Notes under the pieces: generated by a model
Told to the model about the DNA's origin: nothing
Databases searched by the model: none
What the model saw: the letters and a program-made list of their open reading frames with translations, nothing else
In this document: one piece after another, positions 44,341 to 54,471 of the stretch
Layout: every line of letters begins with the position of its first letter
How positions within the stretch are numbered: position 1 is the first letter of the stretch
Program-made: the position numbers and the translations under genes
NCBI GenBank assembly: GCA_000961645.1
Contig: LADM01000021.1
Span: forward strand, 26,846 to 90,845
Length of the DNA: 64,000 nucleotides
Source of the DNA: Gammaproteobacteria bacterium BRH_c0
GTDB taxonomy: Bacteria > Pseudomonadota > Gammaproteobacteria > Pseudomonadales > Porticoccaceae
Direction: 5' to 3'

Positions 44341-45372
44341 CTAGCTGTTATCTTCCAGCCACCTTCCTGCTTCATCTTCCTCTGCCTCAAACGATGGTCC
44401 GGCAATCTCATCATTAAAAGGTACGTGCACAGCTTTCTCCTTGGCGCGTTCATCGGAGGCATTTCTCCGGTCAATAACTTTAAATTTAGGAATCCATACC
44501 TTTTCATCTCCCATTTTCATGAACGGGTCATCTTTTAATCCGGTCAGTTCTTTTAATACTGACCGCAGACGGGCAATATCATTTGGCGTCACGCTCTTGC
44601 GAGGAATGGAGCTAGTAGAAGCCAGCCGAACAAGGCAGACTCCGGGTTTACTGAATACCCCAGTTTGCTTATTGACCAGATGATGCAGGTCGGTCATTCG
44701 ATACCAGTGCTTTTTACCAGTTGGGTCAGTATGCTGTATCCGATTACCGGCATAGAGGCGGATTTCTACCTCAATCCAAGTTGCATACTTCGGTTGGTCA
44801 AATGCCGTGTCAGTAACCGGCTCGGGCGGGGCTTTTTTACTCTCAAATTCTGCCTGAACCTGTAGCCTTGCTCTTTCAGCGGCGGCGGCTTTACGCCTTT
44901 CCAGGGATATGGCGCTTTGCTCCTCTTGCCATGCCTTCATGCGTGTTGCAACAAATTGATGCAACTCTTTCGTGTCGTTATGTTCTGTGGTGCTTGAGTC
45001 CAATATTCTAGAGCGATTGGTCAGAAGAACGGCTCTTTTCCGTCGCAAGGTTTCTAGACGGGTCTCAATCCTATGAAAATAGTTCTCCCATAGTCTCTCA
45101 GAACCGAGCAACCTGCACTCAGGCATGGTGTCATGTAAAGGAGCATTGATTATCTTGGTGTAGTCAAAGTCTTCAGGGTGTCTAATGCCGTCAGGTGACG
45201 ACTGCCTTGCGGCTCGCATTTTCTCAATCGAACGCAGCTTAGTTAAAAACACTTGCTTCAGTTCTCCTTTCGCAAATGATTTATCCGCTAATGTCCCTAA
45301 CTCCTTTTCGATACGATTGATTGCATCATCAATCTTGCTCATCTCAAGGTCGATGTCACTTAGATTTGCCAT
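44341..45372 (-). CDS. Unknown 343-residue element protein, coiled coil plus C-terminal domain
   Basis: N-terminal half is alpha-helical and charged (DIDLEMSKIDDAINRIEKEL; ERRKAAAAERARLQVQAEF), probable coiled coils around residues 5-40 and 150-200. The C-terminal half has beta-rich lines TWIEVEIRLYAGNRI, HWYRMTDLHHLV and VWIPKFKVIDRRN. No known catalytic motif, no signal peptide or membrane helix. GAGGGAG precedes the ATG at 45372. Located directly after the integrase. The most A/T-rich coding sequence of the window and the best candidate for cargo of unknown function. Confidence 0.7.
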   Translation of the reverse strand: MANLSDIDLEMSKIDDAINRIEKELGTLADKSFAKGELKQVFLTKLRSIEKMRAARQSSPDGIRHPEDFDYTKIINAPLHDTMPECRLLGSERLWENYFHRIETRLETLRRKRAVLLTNRSRILDSSTTEHNDTKELHQFVATRMKAWQEEQSAISLERRKAAAAERARLQVQAEFESKKAPPEPVTDTAFDQPKYATWIEVEIRLYAGNRIQHTDPTGKKHWYRMTDLHHLVNKQTGVFSKPGVCLVRLASTSSIPRKSVTPNDIARLRSVLKELTGLKDDPFMKMGDEKVWIPKFKVIDRRNASDERAKEKAVHVPFNDEIAGPSFEAEEDEAGRWLEDNS

Positions 45373-45464
45373 AGCACTCCCTCGGTGCATCCCCAAACAG
45401 GAACCCCAGCATGCAGGTAGGGAAACCCGCTATTCATCCCGTCGGACTAGCTGGGGTAAATCGG

Positions 45465-46802
45465 TTAATCGTTGTTCACAACGCGCAGTTTTCCGGCTTG
45501 TGCGTGTGGGTCAAATTCAATCCCGGCCTGCTCCAGAATCCACGCCTCTATTTTTTCGTGATGAACACGCAGCAGGTCGAGTGGACGGATGGTGTAGTGC
45601 TTTTCAGCCGTTGCGCTGGGCTTGTGTCCCATGATTTGCGCTACCACCCCCACAGGCACCTCTAGCCACTCTGTAAGGCTCTTGAAGGAGCGGCGCAGTC
45701 CGTGAAGGGTTAGGGTCAGCCCGGCGGCGTGGCAGGCTTGGCGGTGCGCCTTGCTGGGTTCTATCAGCCGTCCTGATTCACTGCCAGGGCTACTGAATAC
45801 CCATTCATTACGACGGGGCAGTGATTGCAGCAGGTGGGCCACATAAGGGGTCAGGGGTATGGCACGGGATTCCTCTACCTTGTCCTTGAGTGTGATTCCT
45901 CGCCACTGAAAATTTACTTCCTCCCATTTGAGTGCGGCCAGCTCTTCCCGCCGGGCACCCGTCAGCAAAAGGCATTGCAGGTAGGCAGCAATAACGGGGT
46001 TTTGAATCAGGCGATTATGGGCAAACCAGGCAGCCAATTGCTCCCGTTGCAGATAGTCACTCTTGACCTTCTCCTTCCCTGCCACCTCACGTAATTTTCG
46101 GCCACTGGCGGCATCGGCATTCACATTGCCTTTTAGCTCGGGGGTGGCGGCTGCCCATCGGAGGAAGGCTTTCAGCAGGCGCAGGGCAAGGCGGGTACTG
46201 GCGGCGCGGGTCTTGGCTTCCCTGGCTGCCCACGCTTCCAGAATGGCAGGGCACAGGTCTACCAGGCGCATGGTCATCAGTGGGGCCAGCGGTCCGGGCT
46301 TGGTCTTGACTCCGGGCATACGCTTGCGGGGTTCGCCTCCGGCCTGAGCCATAGTGATATGGTCGTGGTAGTTCTTGGCTCCCCAGTAAGGGCGGCGCTC
46401 TTCCAGATAGCTTTGCCAAACTTCTCCCACAGTCAGGGATTTTGCGGCTTCATCAAATCTTGCGGCTTCCTTGTCTGCCTCCTCTTGGCGGTCCAGTTCT
46501 CGGGGGTCATTGCCGTTGTCCAGTGTCACACGCAGCCGGTTAGCTTCATTCCGTGCCCCGTCGATACTCCAGGCGCGAACATCGCCAATAGTCCGGCGGA
46601 TGGTCTGACGATTTAGCTTGGCCTCGAATACATAAGACTTGGCACCCGCAGCGGTCACCCGCACACGCAACCCTGGGGCTTTGATGTCACGGAGAAAGGC
46701 TTGGTTCTTGTCTGGCGGGCAGGTCAGGCGCTCGATTGCTCCAGCGGTCAGGTCAATGGCCTGGGACAGGTCTAAGGGGGTGTCTCTGCGGGGCCTTGCC
46801 AT
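45465..46802 (-). CDS. int: Tyrosine recombinase (phage/island integrase)
   Basis: A 445-residue integrase with an N-terminal Arm-DNA-binding domain (DUF4102-like: DIKAPGLRVRVTAAGAKSYVFEAKL), a SAM-like core-binding domain and the catalytic domain with R in TGARREELAALKW, HxxR in LTLHGLRRSFKS, H in IMGHKP and nucleophile Tyr in EKHYTIRP. Site-specific integration into the tRNA-Thr 3' end fits. It starts at 46802, not at an upstream ATG, given the family N-terminus. Arm-type repeats lie just upstream. Confidence 0.95.
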   Translation of the reverse strand: MARPRRDTPLDLSQAIDLTAGAIERLTCPPDKNQAFLRDIKAPGLRVRVTAAGAKSYVFEAKLNRQTIRRTIGDVRAWSIDGARNEANRLRVTLDNGNDPRELDRQEEADKEAARFDEAAKSLTVGEVWQSYLEERRPYWGAKNYHDHITMAQAGGEPRKRMPGVKTKPGPLAPLMTMRLVDLCPAILEAWAAREAKTRAASTRLALRLLKAFLRWAAATPELKGNVNADAASGRKLREVAGKEKVKSDYLQREQLAAWFAHNRLIQNPVIAAYLQCLLLTGARREELAALKWEEVNFQWRGITLKDKVEESRAIPLTPYVAHLLQSLPRRNEWVFSSPGSESGRLIEPSKAHRQACHAAGLTLTLHGLRRSFKSLTEWLEVPVGVVAQIMGHKPSATAEKHYTIRPLDLLRVHHEKIEAWILEQAGIEFDPHAQAGKLRVVNND

Positions 46803-46818
46803 ACTGTCTCCTCCGAAC

Positions 46819-46851
46819 CGTGTAGCCGTCATGTAGCCACCATGTAGCCAA
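46819..46851 (+). repeat. Integrase arm-like tandem repeats, right end
   Basis: Three adjacent copies related to (CA)TGTAGCCRC, the same 11-mer as at 40733-40754. About 130 bases inside the right att repeat, immediately upstream of the integrase start; may also operate on its promoter. Confidence 0.6.
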
Positions 46852-46980
46852 ATTGGGCGAATTTGAACAAATATTAATCAACAGAGGAGCTGGTAATATG
46901 AACAGTATTTTGGCTATAACGTGTTGATTTGTATGCATTCTAGCAACAATTATCAACAGTGGCAAATAGTACCATTTAAC

Positions 46981-47027
46981 GATTCGTAATCAGTAGGTCA
47001 GAGGTTCGATTCCCCTTTGCGGCACCA
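46981..47027 (+). repeat. attR-type repeat (tRNA 3' end copy)
   Basis: 47 bases identical to 40631-40677. It is not a functional tRNA because the 5' half is missing. It is followed by the original host terminator of the tRNA. Confidence 0.93.
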
Positions 47028-47035
47028 CAAAAATC

Positions 47036-47066
47036 AAGGGGTTACGGAAAGGTAACCCCTTTTTTG
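47036..47066 (+). terminator. Original tRNA-Thr terminator (displaced)
   Basis: Stem AAGGGGTTAC / GTAACCCCTT with GGAAAG loop and T6. It directly follows attR, so before integration it ended the tRNA transcript. The rest of 47067-47224 shows no further feature. Confidence 0.85.
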
Positions 47067-47224
47067 TTGTTTCGGTTTGAGGATAGTGACGGCGAATACA
47101 CGAGCACTAACGGAAAATTTCGCAGCAACCAGCCAAAACCTGACAGATTGGTCGGGCTTCCTCAACGACAGGGGCCTGTGAATTGCCCATTCTGCTCCTG
47201 ACCCAGCGTCAACCTGGATCGCGG

Positions 47225-49588
47225 CTAGGGCCATGTCCAGCCACTGACTTCCTCGCTGTCGACGCCGTACTGATGAGCATGATGGCGGGCGTCGATCTGC
47301 ATATCCCGTAATTTTTCCTTGGCGTGGCCGCCGCTGGCCTGGAGTGCGGGCACCCGGTCGATGGTGTCGATGGCGAGGCTGTATCGGTCCACCTGGTTGT
47401 CGATGGCCAGCTCCAGGGGGGTATTGATACTGCCCTTTTCAATATAACCCCGGACATGAAGGTTGGCGTGGTTGGTGCGCCGGTAGGCGAGGCGATGGAT
47501 CAGCCAGGGGTAGCCGTGGAAATTGAAGATGATGGGTTTGTCGGTGGTGAACAGGCTATCGAAATCGCGATCATTGAGGCCGTGGGGGTGCTCTTTCTCC
47601 GGGGTCATGCGAAACAGATCCACTACATTGATAAAGCGGATCTTCAGGTCGGGGAAGAACTCCCGCAACAGGGCGGTGGCCGCCAAGGCTTCCTGGGTGG
47701 CAATATCGCCACAGGCTGCGATCACCACATCCGGTTCGCCGCCCTGGTCACTGCTGGCCCAGTCCCAGATCCCGATACCCTTGGTGCAGTGGGTAATCGC
47801 GGCGTCCATATCCAGATACTGCAGGTGGTTCTGTTTGTCGCAGACGATGACGTTGATATCGTTGTGGCTGCGCAGGCAGTGATCGGCAGTGGACAACAGG
47901 CAATTGGCATCCGGGGGCAGGTAGATGCGGGTCACACGGGGGTTTTTGTTGACCACGATATCGAGAAAACCAGGGTCTTGATGGGTAAAGCCGTTGTGGT
48001 CCTGGCGCCAGACGGTGGAGGTAATCAGCAGGTTGATGGAGGCAATGGGGGCGCGCCAGGGCAGCTCCTCACAGATAGCCAGCCACTTGGCGTGCTGGTT
48101 GAACATCGAATCGATGACATGGACAAAGGCTTCGTAGGTGGCGAAAAAGCCGTGGCGACCGGTCAGCACATAGCCCTCGAACCAACCCTCCAGCGTGTGT
48201 TCCGAGAGCATTTCCAGTACACGACCATCGGCGGCCAGTTCGCCCCCATCGTCATCCGCAGGCAGGCGGTCTGCCAGCCACAGCTTCTTGCTCACCTCAT
48301 AGATGGCATCGAGCTTGTTGGACGTGTTTTCATCCGGGCCAAAGACGCGGAAGTTGTCGGGGTTGCGCGCCATGGTGTCCCGCAGCATGGCGCCCAGAGG
48401 CCTGGTATTCATGGCGCGATCCGCGCCGGGCTTGGCTACCGCCACAGCGTAATCGCGAAATTCAGGCAGCCGCAGGTCGCGGCGCAGCAGGCCGCCGTTG
48501 GCGTGGGGGTTTGAGCCCATGCGGCGCCGTCCCTTGGGGGACAGTTTGCGCAGGCTTTCCACCAGTTTCCCGCTGGCGTCGAACAGTTCCTCCGGGCGAT
48601 AGCTGCGCAGCCAGCTTTCCAGCAGTGCGAGGTTGTCGGGGTTGGCGCGCACATCCGCCAGCGGCACCTGATGGGCGCGCCAGCTGCCTTCCACCTGGTG
48701 GCCATTGACGATTTTTGGCCCGGTCCAGCCCTTGGGAGAACGCAGCACAATCATCGGCCAGCGCGGTCTGGTGGCTTTGCCGCTGGCACGAGCTTCTTTC
48801 TGGCTGGTGCGGATCAGCGCAATACAGCTATCCATGGCTGCGGCCATTTGCTGGTGCATGTCATGGGGGTCGTCCCCTTCCACAAAGAACGGGGTCCAGC
48901 CGTAGCCCAGAAAAAGATTTTCCAGTTCCTGGTGGGAGATGCGCGCCAGCAGAGTGGGGTTGTTGATCTTGTAACCGTTGAGGTGAAGGATGGGCAGTAC
49001 CGCACCATCCCGCATCGGGTTCAGAAACTTGTTGGAGTGCCAGGCGGTGGCCAGCGGTCCGGTTTCTGCCTCGCCATCGCCCACGGCGGTAAAGACGATC
49101 AGCTCGGGATTGTCGAAAGCAGCGCCAAAGGCATGGGACAGGCTGTAGCCCAGTTCGCCCCCTTCGTGAATGGAGCCCGGCAGCTCTGGGGTACAGTGAC
49201 TGCCAAAGCCCCCGGGGAAAGAGAATTGCCTGAACAGCGCGGCCATGCCCTCTGCATCCTCGCTCATATCGGGGTAGGCCTCGGAGTAACTGCCCTCCAG
49301 GTAGACGGGTGCCAGCACTCCCGGTGCGCCGTGGCCGGGACCGGCAATAAAGATGGCGTCGAGATCGTGTTGGGTGATCACGCGGTTGGCGTGGGCGTAC
49401 ATGAAAGCGAGGCCAGGACTTGCACCCCAGTGTCCCAGCAGGCGCATTTTGATGTGTTCAGGCTGCAGGGGTTTGCGCAACAGGGGGTTGTCGTGCAGGT
49501 AGATCATGCCGGCGGCCAGATAATTGCAGGCGCGCCACCAGCCATCAATGGCGTTGAGCTGGTCCGGGTCAAGCGGCTGGGTTCTCAT
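47225..49588 (-). CDS. xfp: Xylulose-5-phosphate/fructose-6-phosphate phosphoketolase
   Basis: A 787-residue TPP enzyme cleaving xylulose-5-P (and perhaps fructose-6-P) to acetyl phosphate plus glyceraldehyde-3-P or erythrose-4-P. N-terminal [18 protein letters not shown] and the TPP block [19 protein letters not shown] are characteristic. Full length for the family. Forms an operon with ackA whose stop overlaps this ATG by one base. Confidence 0.95.
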   Translation of the reverse strand: MRTQPLDPDQLNAIDGWWRACNYLAAGMIYLHDNPLLRKPLQPEHIKMRLLGHWGASPGLAFMYAHANRVITQHDLDAIFIAGPGHGAPGVLAPVYLEGSYSEAYPDMSEDAEGMAALFRQFSFPGGFGSHCTPELPGSIHEGGELGYSLSHAFGAAFDNPELIVFTAVGDGEAETGPLATAWHSNKFLNPMRDGAVLPILHLNGYKINNPTLLARISHQELENLFLGYGWTPFFVEGDDPHDMHQQMAAAMDSCIALIRTSQKEARASGKATRPRWPMIVLRSPKGWTGPKIVNGHQVEGSWRAHQVPLADVRANPDNLALLESWLRSYRPEELFDASGKLVESLRKLSPKGRRRMGSNPHANGGLLRRDLRLPEFRDYAVAVAKPGADRAMNTRPLGAMLRDTMARNPDNFRVFGPDENTSNKLDAIYEVSKKLWLADRLPADDDGGELAADGRVLEMLSEHTLEGWFEGYVLTGRHGFFATYEAFVHVIDSMFNQHAKWLAICEELPWRAPIASINLLITSTVWRQDHNGFTHQDPGFLDIVVNKNPRVTRIYLPPDANCLLSTADHCLRSHNDINVIVCDKQNHLQYLDMDAAITHCTKGIGIWDWASSDQGGEPDVVIAACGDIATQEALAATALLREFFPDLKIRFINVVDLFRMTPEKEHPHGLNDRDFDSLFTTDKPIIFNFHGYPWLIHRLAYRRTNHANLHVRGYIEKGSINTPLELAIDNQVDRYSLAIDTIDRVPALQASGGHAKEKLRDMQIDARHHAHQYGVDSEEVSGWTWP

Positions 49589-50802
49589 CAGTGGCTCCAG
49601 TCAGTGGTTGATGCGGAGTGTGACGGGTTCAGTATTTCACTGACCTCGCGGGCGATTTGCTGTTCCTCATTGGCGGCAACCACCAGCAGCGTCACCCTGG
49701 CAGCCGGTGCGCTTATCCGGGCAATAGCGCCCTCTACTGCGGTGTTGCGAGCAGGGTCGATGCGGATGCCAAGGATTTCCAACCCGCCGCAGGCCATGGC
49801 CCTCACCTCTTCGGCATTCTCGCCCACCCCGCCGCTGAATATCAGGGCATCCGCGCCACCCAGCACCGCGAAATAGGCGCCGATATACTTGCGGATACGG
49901 TAACAGTAGATCTCAAGGGCCAGGTGCGCATCCGCGTCTCCCGCCGCACGGCGGGCAATCACTTCCCGCATGTCGCTGACGCCGCACAGGCCTGCGAGGC
50001 CGCTGTGGTTGTTGAGCTGGGATTCCAGTTGTGCCATGTCGAGGCCGGTTTCGCGGCCCAGATGGAACACTGCTGCAGGGTCGATATCGCCGCTGCGGGT
50101 GCCCATGACCAGGCCTTCGAGGGGTGTCATGCCCATGGATGTGTCCACGCTGCGGCCACCATCAATGGCGCTAATACTGGCGCCATTGCCCAGGTGCAGG
50201 GTAATCAGTTTGAGGCTGGGGAGGGGTTTGTCCAGGTATTCAGCCGCGCGCTGTGCCATCCAATGATGGGATATACCGTGAAAGCCATAGCGGCGTATCC
50301 GGTACTGGCGGTACCAGTGATCAGGTACGGCATAGCGGCGGGCATAGTCGGGCATCTGCTGGTGGAAGGCGGTATCGAATACTGCCACCTGGGGCAGGCT
50401 GGAAAAATGTTGCTGACACTCGCGCATCACCGCAAGACATGGAGGGTTGTGCAGCGGTGCCAGGGCATTCAGGCCTTCAATACTGGCGAGTACCTGATTG
50501 TCCACCAGCACCGGTTTGTCATAAATGTCGCCGCCATGGACCACCCTGTGGCCGATGGCGTCAATGCCGCGCAGCTCGTTGTGTTGTTGCAGGAGATTGT
50601 GCACAAGCTGGAAGGCGCCGCCGTGGTTGTCTGCACGGCAGGCGCTGTCAGTGATGTGCCGACCCTGCCGGCGATGTATCTCGCGAGCATTCTTGGCGCC
50701 TATGCGTTCGATAAGGCCATCGAGCAGTGCCGTACCGGAGGCGCTCTCGATAAGCTGGTACTTGAGGGACGAGCTGCCGGCATTGAACACAAGAATATTC
50801 AT
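49588..50802 (-). CDS. ackA: Acetate kinase
   Basis: A 404-residue enzyme converting acetyl phosphate and ADP to acetate and [13 protein letters not shown] at the N-terminus, [34 protein letters not shown] and [11 protein letters not shown]. Located upstream of xfp, so acetyl phosphate produced by phosphoketolase can be used directly; no pta is adjacent. Confidence 0.95.
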   Translation of the reverse strand: MNILVFNAGSSSLKYQLIESASGTALLDGLIERIGAKNAREIHRRQGRHITDSACRADNHGGAFQLVHNLLQQHNELRGIDAIGHRVVHGGDIYDKPVLVDNQVLASIEGLNALAPLHNPPCLAVMRECQQHFSSLPQVAVFDTAFHQQMPDYARRYAVPDHWYRQYRIRRYGFHGISHHWMAQRAAEYLDKPLPSLKLITLHLGNGASISAIDGGRSVDTSMGMTPLEGLVMGTRSGDIDPAAVFHLGRETGLDMAQLESQLNNHSGLAGLCGVSDMREVIARRAAGDADAHLALEIYCYRIRKYIGAYFAVLGGADALIFSGGVGENAEEVRAMACGGLEILGIRIDPARNTAVEGAIARISAPAARVTLLVVAANEEQQIAREVSEILNPSHSASTTDWSH

Positions 50803-50862
50803 AGTGCGCCCCCAACAGACCTCAAATCCTGATTCCTCGTGCCCAGACGGCCCTTGCAGTTG

Positions 50863-52920
50863 CTAAGGCGTGGTGCGCTCCAGCAGCGGGGCAATCTCGC
50901 TTACTACAAAGTCAGAGCCGAGCAGGCTCAGGTGATCCTCATCAAAATACAGCGGCTTGCCGTCAATAGCGAATATACAGCGATCGGCCAGCCAGGTATT
51001 GCAGAAGATCAATTCTGGCTTGATACGGAACAGTTTGGGGTGCTCGGGGATCTCGTCGAGAGCCTGGTTGGCCGCCTGACTGCGTGTTTTGAACACGTCA
51101 TAAGCCGTTGAGTAATGGTGATCAGGGACGAGATTGTTCTTCAGGTAGTGCGCCATCAGGTTAGGTGCATGCCAGCCCACCTCCGGCACCGGATAAACCA
51201 GAATTACAGTCTTGCCGCTGTCGAGATAGTGGCTGACGCTTGCTCTGATCCGTGCGGCCACCATGGAGCGGCGCAGGGTGTCATCATTTTTCCAGCGGGC
51301 ATCCTCTGTGACCGGTGCCAGCAGGATGCTGTTGTCGCTCGGCTCGATGCCGCCTTCACCATTGTCAAAGCGGGCACTTTCCATATACAGGGACCAGCGT
51401 GCGGCCAAAATCACCGTGTCGATGGCGGGTTCGTTGGCGAGCAAGTCAAAGACGGCCTGGTTATATTCCTGGCAGCGATGGCTGGAATCTTCATCGGCGC
51501 GAAACACGCCCATGACCGGTGGGCAACCTGTGTAGGTCAACAGAGTGCCGTTGCGCTGCAGGCGGGCAAACAGGTCACCCAGCCTGGAGTAAAGCGCGTC
51601 GGCATGACTGTCGCCCAGTACGGCGATGGTCACCGGCTGACGGACATCGCCTCTGTTGCAGACAGTGGTGGCGGGCGCCACATCGCGGCCGGCAGTCGCG
51701 CCGCACAATTCCCGCTTATCCTGGCGCAGGCCATGGAAAATTTCACTGACCTGGCCGCCGACCCTGTTTTCGAAGCCTTTATTGATGCTGCCGGTGACCC
51801 CGATAGCGATAAAAGCCAGGGACCCAGCCAGCGCAAAGGCAAGAACGGCAGGGCGGGAAACCCTGTTTTTGTTGCGGAACGGCTGCTCCACAAATCGCCA
51901 GCTGAGCCAGGCAAGTGCCAGGGTCAGCAGTGTGAGCAAGGCAAAAACACGGCTCGCGGGTTCGTTGGGGTCATGGAGGCGGGCAAAGGCGAACAGGGGC
52001 TGATGCCACAGGTAGGCACTGTAGGACACCAGGCCAACAGCCACCAGCCAGCGAGTCGAGAGCAGCTTGCCAACCCAGGTGTCGCGCCTGGCAAAGGCGA
52101 GAATCAGCGCTGTGCCAAGGGTGGGCGCCAGGGCATAAAGACCGGGTACAGGGGTCTTTCTGTCAAAGGTAAAAATAGCGAAGAGAATCAGCCCCAGTCC
52201 TGTGCCAGCCAGGACATTGATGACCCCCCTGCTGGGGATCAAGTGGTGCAAAGGCTGACGCACAGACAGCAACGCCAGCAGACTGCCCACCAGCAATTCC
52301 CAGGCGCGGGTGTGGGGCAGGTAAAAGTTGGCAGTGGCATGGTGGCGCCAGCTCCATTCACTCAGAGCCAGGGAGACAACCGCGACAAGCGCCACCACCT
52401 GCGTGGTGCGCACCAGCCCCCGCCGCCAAACCAGCAGGATCAGCAGCGGAAACAGCAGGTAATACTGCTCCTCCACGCCCAGGCTCCAGATATGCAGCAG
52501 GGGTTGTTCGTCAGCGGTGGGGGCGAAGTAGTCGCTGGTGCGCCAGAACAGGATATTGGCCACAAAGAGGGTGACGGCGATCAGACTGTGGGAGAAATCG
52601 ACCAGTTGCCCCGGGGTCATCAGCTGCCAGGCCAGTGGCAGGCAGGCCGCCATCACGGCAAACAGGGCGGGCAGGATGCGGCGCGCGCGGCGCTCATAAA
52701 AGCGCAACAGTGAAAATTGACCTGCCTCTTTCTCTTTCAGAATGATGGAGGTGATCAGGAAACCGCTGATCACGAAAAAAATATCGACACCGACATATCC
52801 CCCGCTGATCCACTGGAAACCTGCATGGAAGAGAATCACTGGCAGCACGGCCAGCGCCCGCAGGCCGTCTATCTCGGGGCGGTAGGACAAGTCAGTAGCT
52901 GTGGCGTGTGGGTGTGTCAA
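50863..52920 (-). CDS. Acyltransferase-3 (OafA/YrhL) with C-terminal SGNH domain
   Basis: A 685-residue inner-membrane protein. The N-terminal ~350 residues have about ten helices beginning with YRPEIDGLRALAVLPVILFHAGF (the acyltransferase-3 signature, with H), followed by a periplasmic SGNH esterase-like domain with GDSHADALY (nucleophile Ser) near residue 437 and the catalytic DEDHLS near the C-terminus. Such enzymes O-acetylate surface glycans. The true glycan is unknown. Codirectional with ackA but separated by 60 bases. Confidence 0.9.
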   Translation of the reverse strand: MTHPHATATDLSYRPEIDGLRALAVLPVILFHAGFQWISGGYVGVDIFFVISGFLITSIILKEKEAGQFSLLRFYERRARRILPALFAVMAACLPLAWQLMTPGQLVDFSHSLIAVTLFVANILFWRTSDYFAPTADEQPLLHIWSLGVEEQYYLLFPLLILLVWRRGLVRTTQVVALVAVVSLALSEWSWRHHATANFYLPHTRAWELLVGSLLALLSVRQPLHHLIPSRGVINVLAGTGLGLILFAIFTFDRKTPVPGLYALAPTLGTALILAFARRDTWVGKLLSTRWLVAVGLVSYSAYLWHQPLFAFARLHDPNEPASRVFALLTLLTLALAWLSWRFVEQPFRNKNRVSRPAVLAFALAGSLAFIAIGVTGSINKGFENRVGGQVSEIFHGLRQDKRELCGATAGRDVAPATTVCNRGDVRQPVTIAVLGDSHADALYSRLGDLFARLQRNGTLLTYTGCPPVMGVFRADEDSSHRCQEYNQAVFDLLANEPAIDTVILAARWSLYMESARFDNGEGGIEPSDNSILLAPVTEDARWKNDDTLRRSMVAARIRASVSHYLDSGKTVILVYPVPEVGWHAPNLMAHYLKNNLVPDHHYSTAYDVFKTRSQAANQALDEIPEHPKLFRIKPELIFCNTWLADRCIFAIDGKPLYFDEDHLSLLGSDFVVSEIAPLLERTTP

Positions 52921-53109
52921 GGTGTCCCGAGTGTCCTGTCCAGTGGTTGGCGGGTTGATAACAGAGGCTGATCAACCATTCCCTGAGGGTGCAAAGACAG
53001 CCAATATAACAAAATGACTGCCTCAACCCGGGATATACAGCTGATACCGGGCGCGCGGGCAGTATAAATGAACCTGTAGCCGCAGAGAATCAGCCGTCCA
53101 ATACTGCTA

Positions 53110-53167
53110 TGGGCAGTGGTCAGAAATACCACGCTGTGCCCAACACCGGCCTGATTACAGTCAGGCC
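53110..53167 (+). promoter_or_regulatory. Two hairpins in the serC leader
   Basis: Hairpin 1: TGGGCA-GTGGT ... ACCAC ... TGCCCA (53110-53142). Hairpin 2: GGCCTGA/TCAGGCC with a 6-base loop (53148-53167) followed by CTTTATTT, a weak terminator. They lie 67 bases before the serC start, so could be a leader attenuator, or the end of an unannotated RNA in the 52921-53233 gap, which otherwise shows only a TATAAA at 53063. Confidence 0.4.
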
Positions 53168-53233
53168 CTTTATTTGGCAGCCCCGGACCAGTAAAATTGC
53201 CACCTTTTCCTCCAAGCCCCCCCAAGGAACCCT

Positions 53234-54355
53234 ATGAAACCGTCTATCAAGCCGGCCAACCCCAATTTTTCTTCCGGACCGTGCAGCAAGCGTCCTGGCT
53301 ATGATCTGGCCGCGCTCGATACCAGCAGCCTGGGGCGCTCCCACCGCGCTGCCATTGGCAAGGACCTGCTCGGCAAGGCCTGCTCCTGGACGGCGGAGAT
53401 CCTCGGCTTGCCAGAGGGCTACCGGGTGGGTGTGGTGCCTGCCTCGGATACCGGTGCGGTGGAGATGGCGCTGTGGTCCCTGCTGGGCCCGCGCAAGGTG
53501 CAGTTGTTTGCCTGGGAATCCTTTGGCGAGGGCTGGGTCACCGATGTGGTCAAGCAGCTCAAGCTCGACAATGTCGAAACCATCAAGGCTGACTACGGCC
53601 AGCTGCCGGACCTGAGCCGCGCCGATCCGGCTGCGGATGTGGTCTTCACCTGGAATGGCACTACCTCCGGGGTCAAGACGCCCAACGGCGACTGGATTGC
53701 CGACGACCGCGAAGGCCTGACCATTTGCGACGCCACCTCTGCGGTGTTTGCCATGGACATGCCCTGGGAAAAACTCGATGTCGTGACCTACAGCTGGCAG
53801 AAGGTGCTGGGGGGCGAGGGTGCACACGGCATGCTGATCCTCAGCCCGCGCGCGGTTGAGCGCCTCGAATCCTATTCCCCGCCATGGCCGCTGCCGAAGA
53901 TTTTCCGCATGACCAAGGGTGGCAAGCTGATTGAGGGCATCTTCAAGGGCGAGACTATCAATACACCCTCCATGCTCTGTGTGGTGGACTACCTGGATGC
54001 TCTCAACTGGGTACAGGAGATCGGCGGTGTGGCCGCCACCATGGCGCGCTCGGAAGCCAATCTCGCCGTGCTGGAAGACTTTGTCGCCAGCCGCGACTGG
54101 ATCCATTTTCTCGCCGCCGACAAGGCTGTGCGTTCCAATACCAGCGTTTGTATGACCCTGGATCTGGATGCAGATCAGGTGAAAAAAGTGGTCAAACTGC
54201 TGGAAGCCGAGGGCGTCGCCTACGATATCAACGCCTACCGGGATGCCCCGGCTGGCCTGCGCATCTGGTGTGGCGCGACGGTTTCAAGCGAGGATTTGCA
54301 AAAGCTGATGCCCTGGATTGAGTGGGCCTATGGTCAGGTTAAAGGCGCAGGTTAA
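53234..54355 (+). CDS. serC: Phosphoserine aminotransferase, Methanosarcina/alphaproteobacterial type
   Basis: A 373-residue PLP enzyme converting 3-phosphohydroxypyruvate to phosphoserine. The sequence begins [20 protein letters not shown] and the PLP Lys lies in [16 protein letters not shown]. Both are traits of the TIGR01365-type SerC, which differs from the ordinary E. coli form. AAGGAACCCT precedes the ATG. Paired with serA downstream (116 bases). Confidence 0.92.
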   Translation: MKPSIKPANPNFSSGPCSKRPGYDLAALDTSSLGRSHRAAIGKDLLGKACSWTAEILGLPEGYRVGVVPASDTGAVEMALWSLLGPRKVQLFAWESFGEGWVTDVVKQLKLDNVETIKADYGQLPDLSRADPAADVVFTWNGTTSGVKTPNGDWIADDREGLTICDATSAVFAMDMPWEKLDVVTYSWQKVLGGEGAHGMLILSPRAVERLESYSPPWPLPKIFRMTKGGKLIEGIFKGETINTPSMLCVVDYLDALNWVQEIGGVAATMARSEANLAVLEDFVASRDWIHFLAADKAVRSNTSVCMTLDLDADQVKKVVKLLEAEGVAYDINAYRDAPAGLRIWCGATVSSEDLQKLMPWIEWAYGQVKGAG

Positions 54356-54471
54356 AGGCTGCTTTGCGAGCCATCAGGGCAGGCCGTTTTCCTGAGTAAA
54401 CAGCGTTACGCGGTGCACCTATAAGTGGATGCAGCGACGACACGAATTCAACCATTTACAGAGGCAAAGCC

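Larger units (their letters stand above)
40678..46980. mobile_element. tRNA-Thr-integrated genomic element, about 6.3 kb
   Basis: Lies between the 47-bp att repeats and ends with a tyrosine integrase gene pointing inward from the right edge. All its recognised genes run leftward: integrase, a 343-residue unknown, AlpA/excisionase-like protein, overlapping small genes, ribbon-helix-helix repressor, HNH nuclease. Base composition is visibly more A/T-rich than the flanking host genes, especially in the 343-residue gene and the non-coding stretches. No conjugation, capsid, toxin or restriction gene is recognised. The arrangement fits a satellite-like or minimal integrative element; mobility was not tested. 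Confidence 0.9.

Noticed and set aside
46981..47027. Second tRNA gene
   Set aside because: Only the 3' 47 bases are present; it is the attR copy, not a complete tRNA.
47324..48514. A 396-codon plus-strand frame opposite phosphoketolase
   Set aside because: Shadow of a gene with strong TPP-enzyme motifs.
51115..52713. A 532-codon plus-strand frame opposite the OafA-type acyltransferase
   Set aside because: Low-complexity Gln/Arg/Gly-rich shadow of a membrane protein gene; no start signal or domain.
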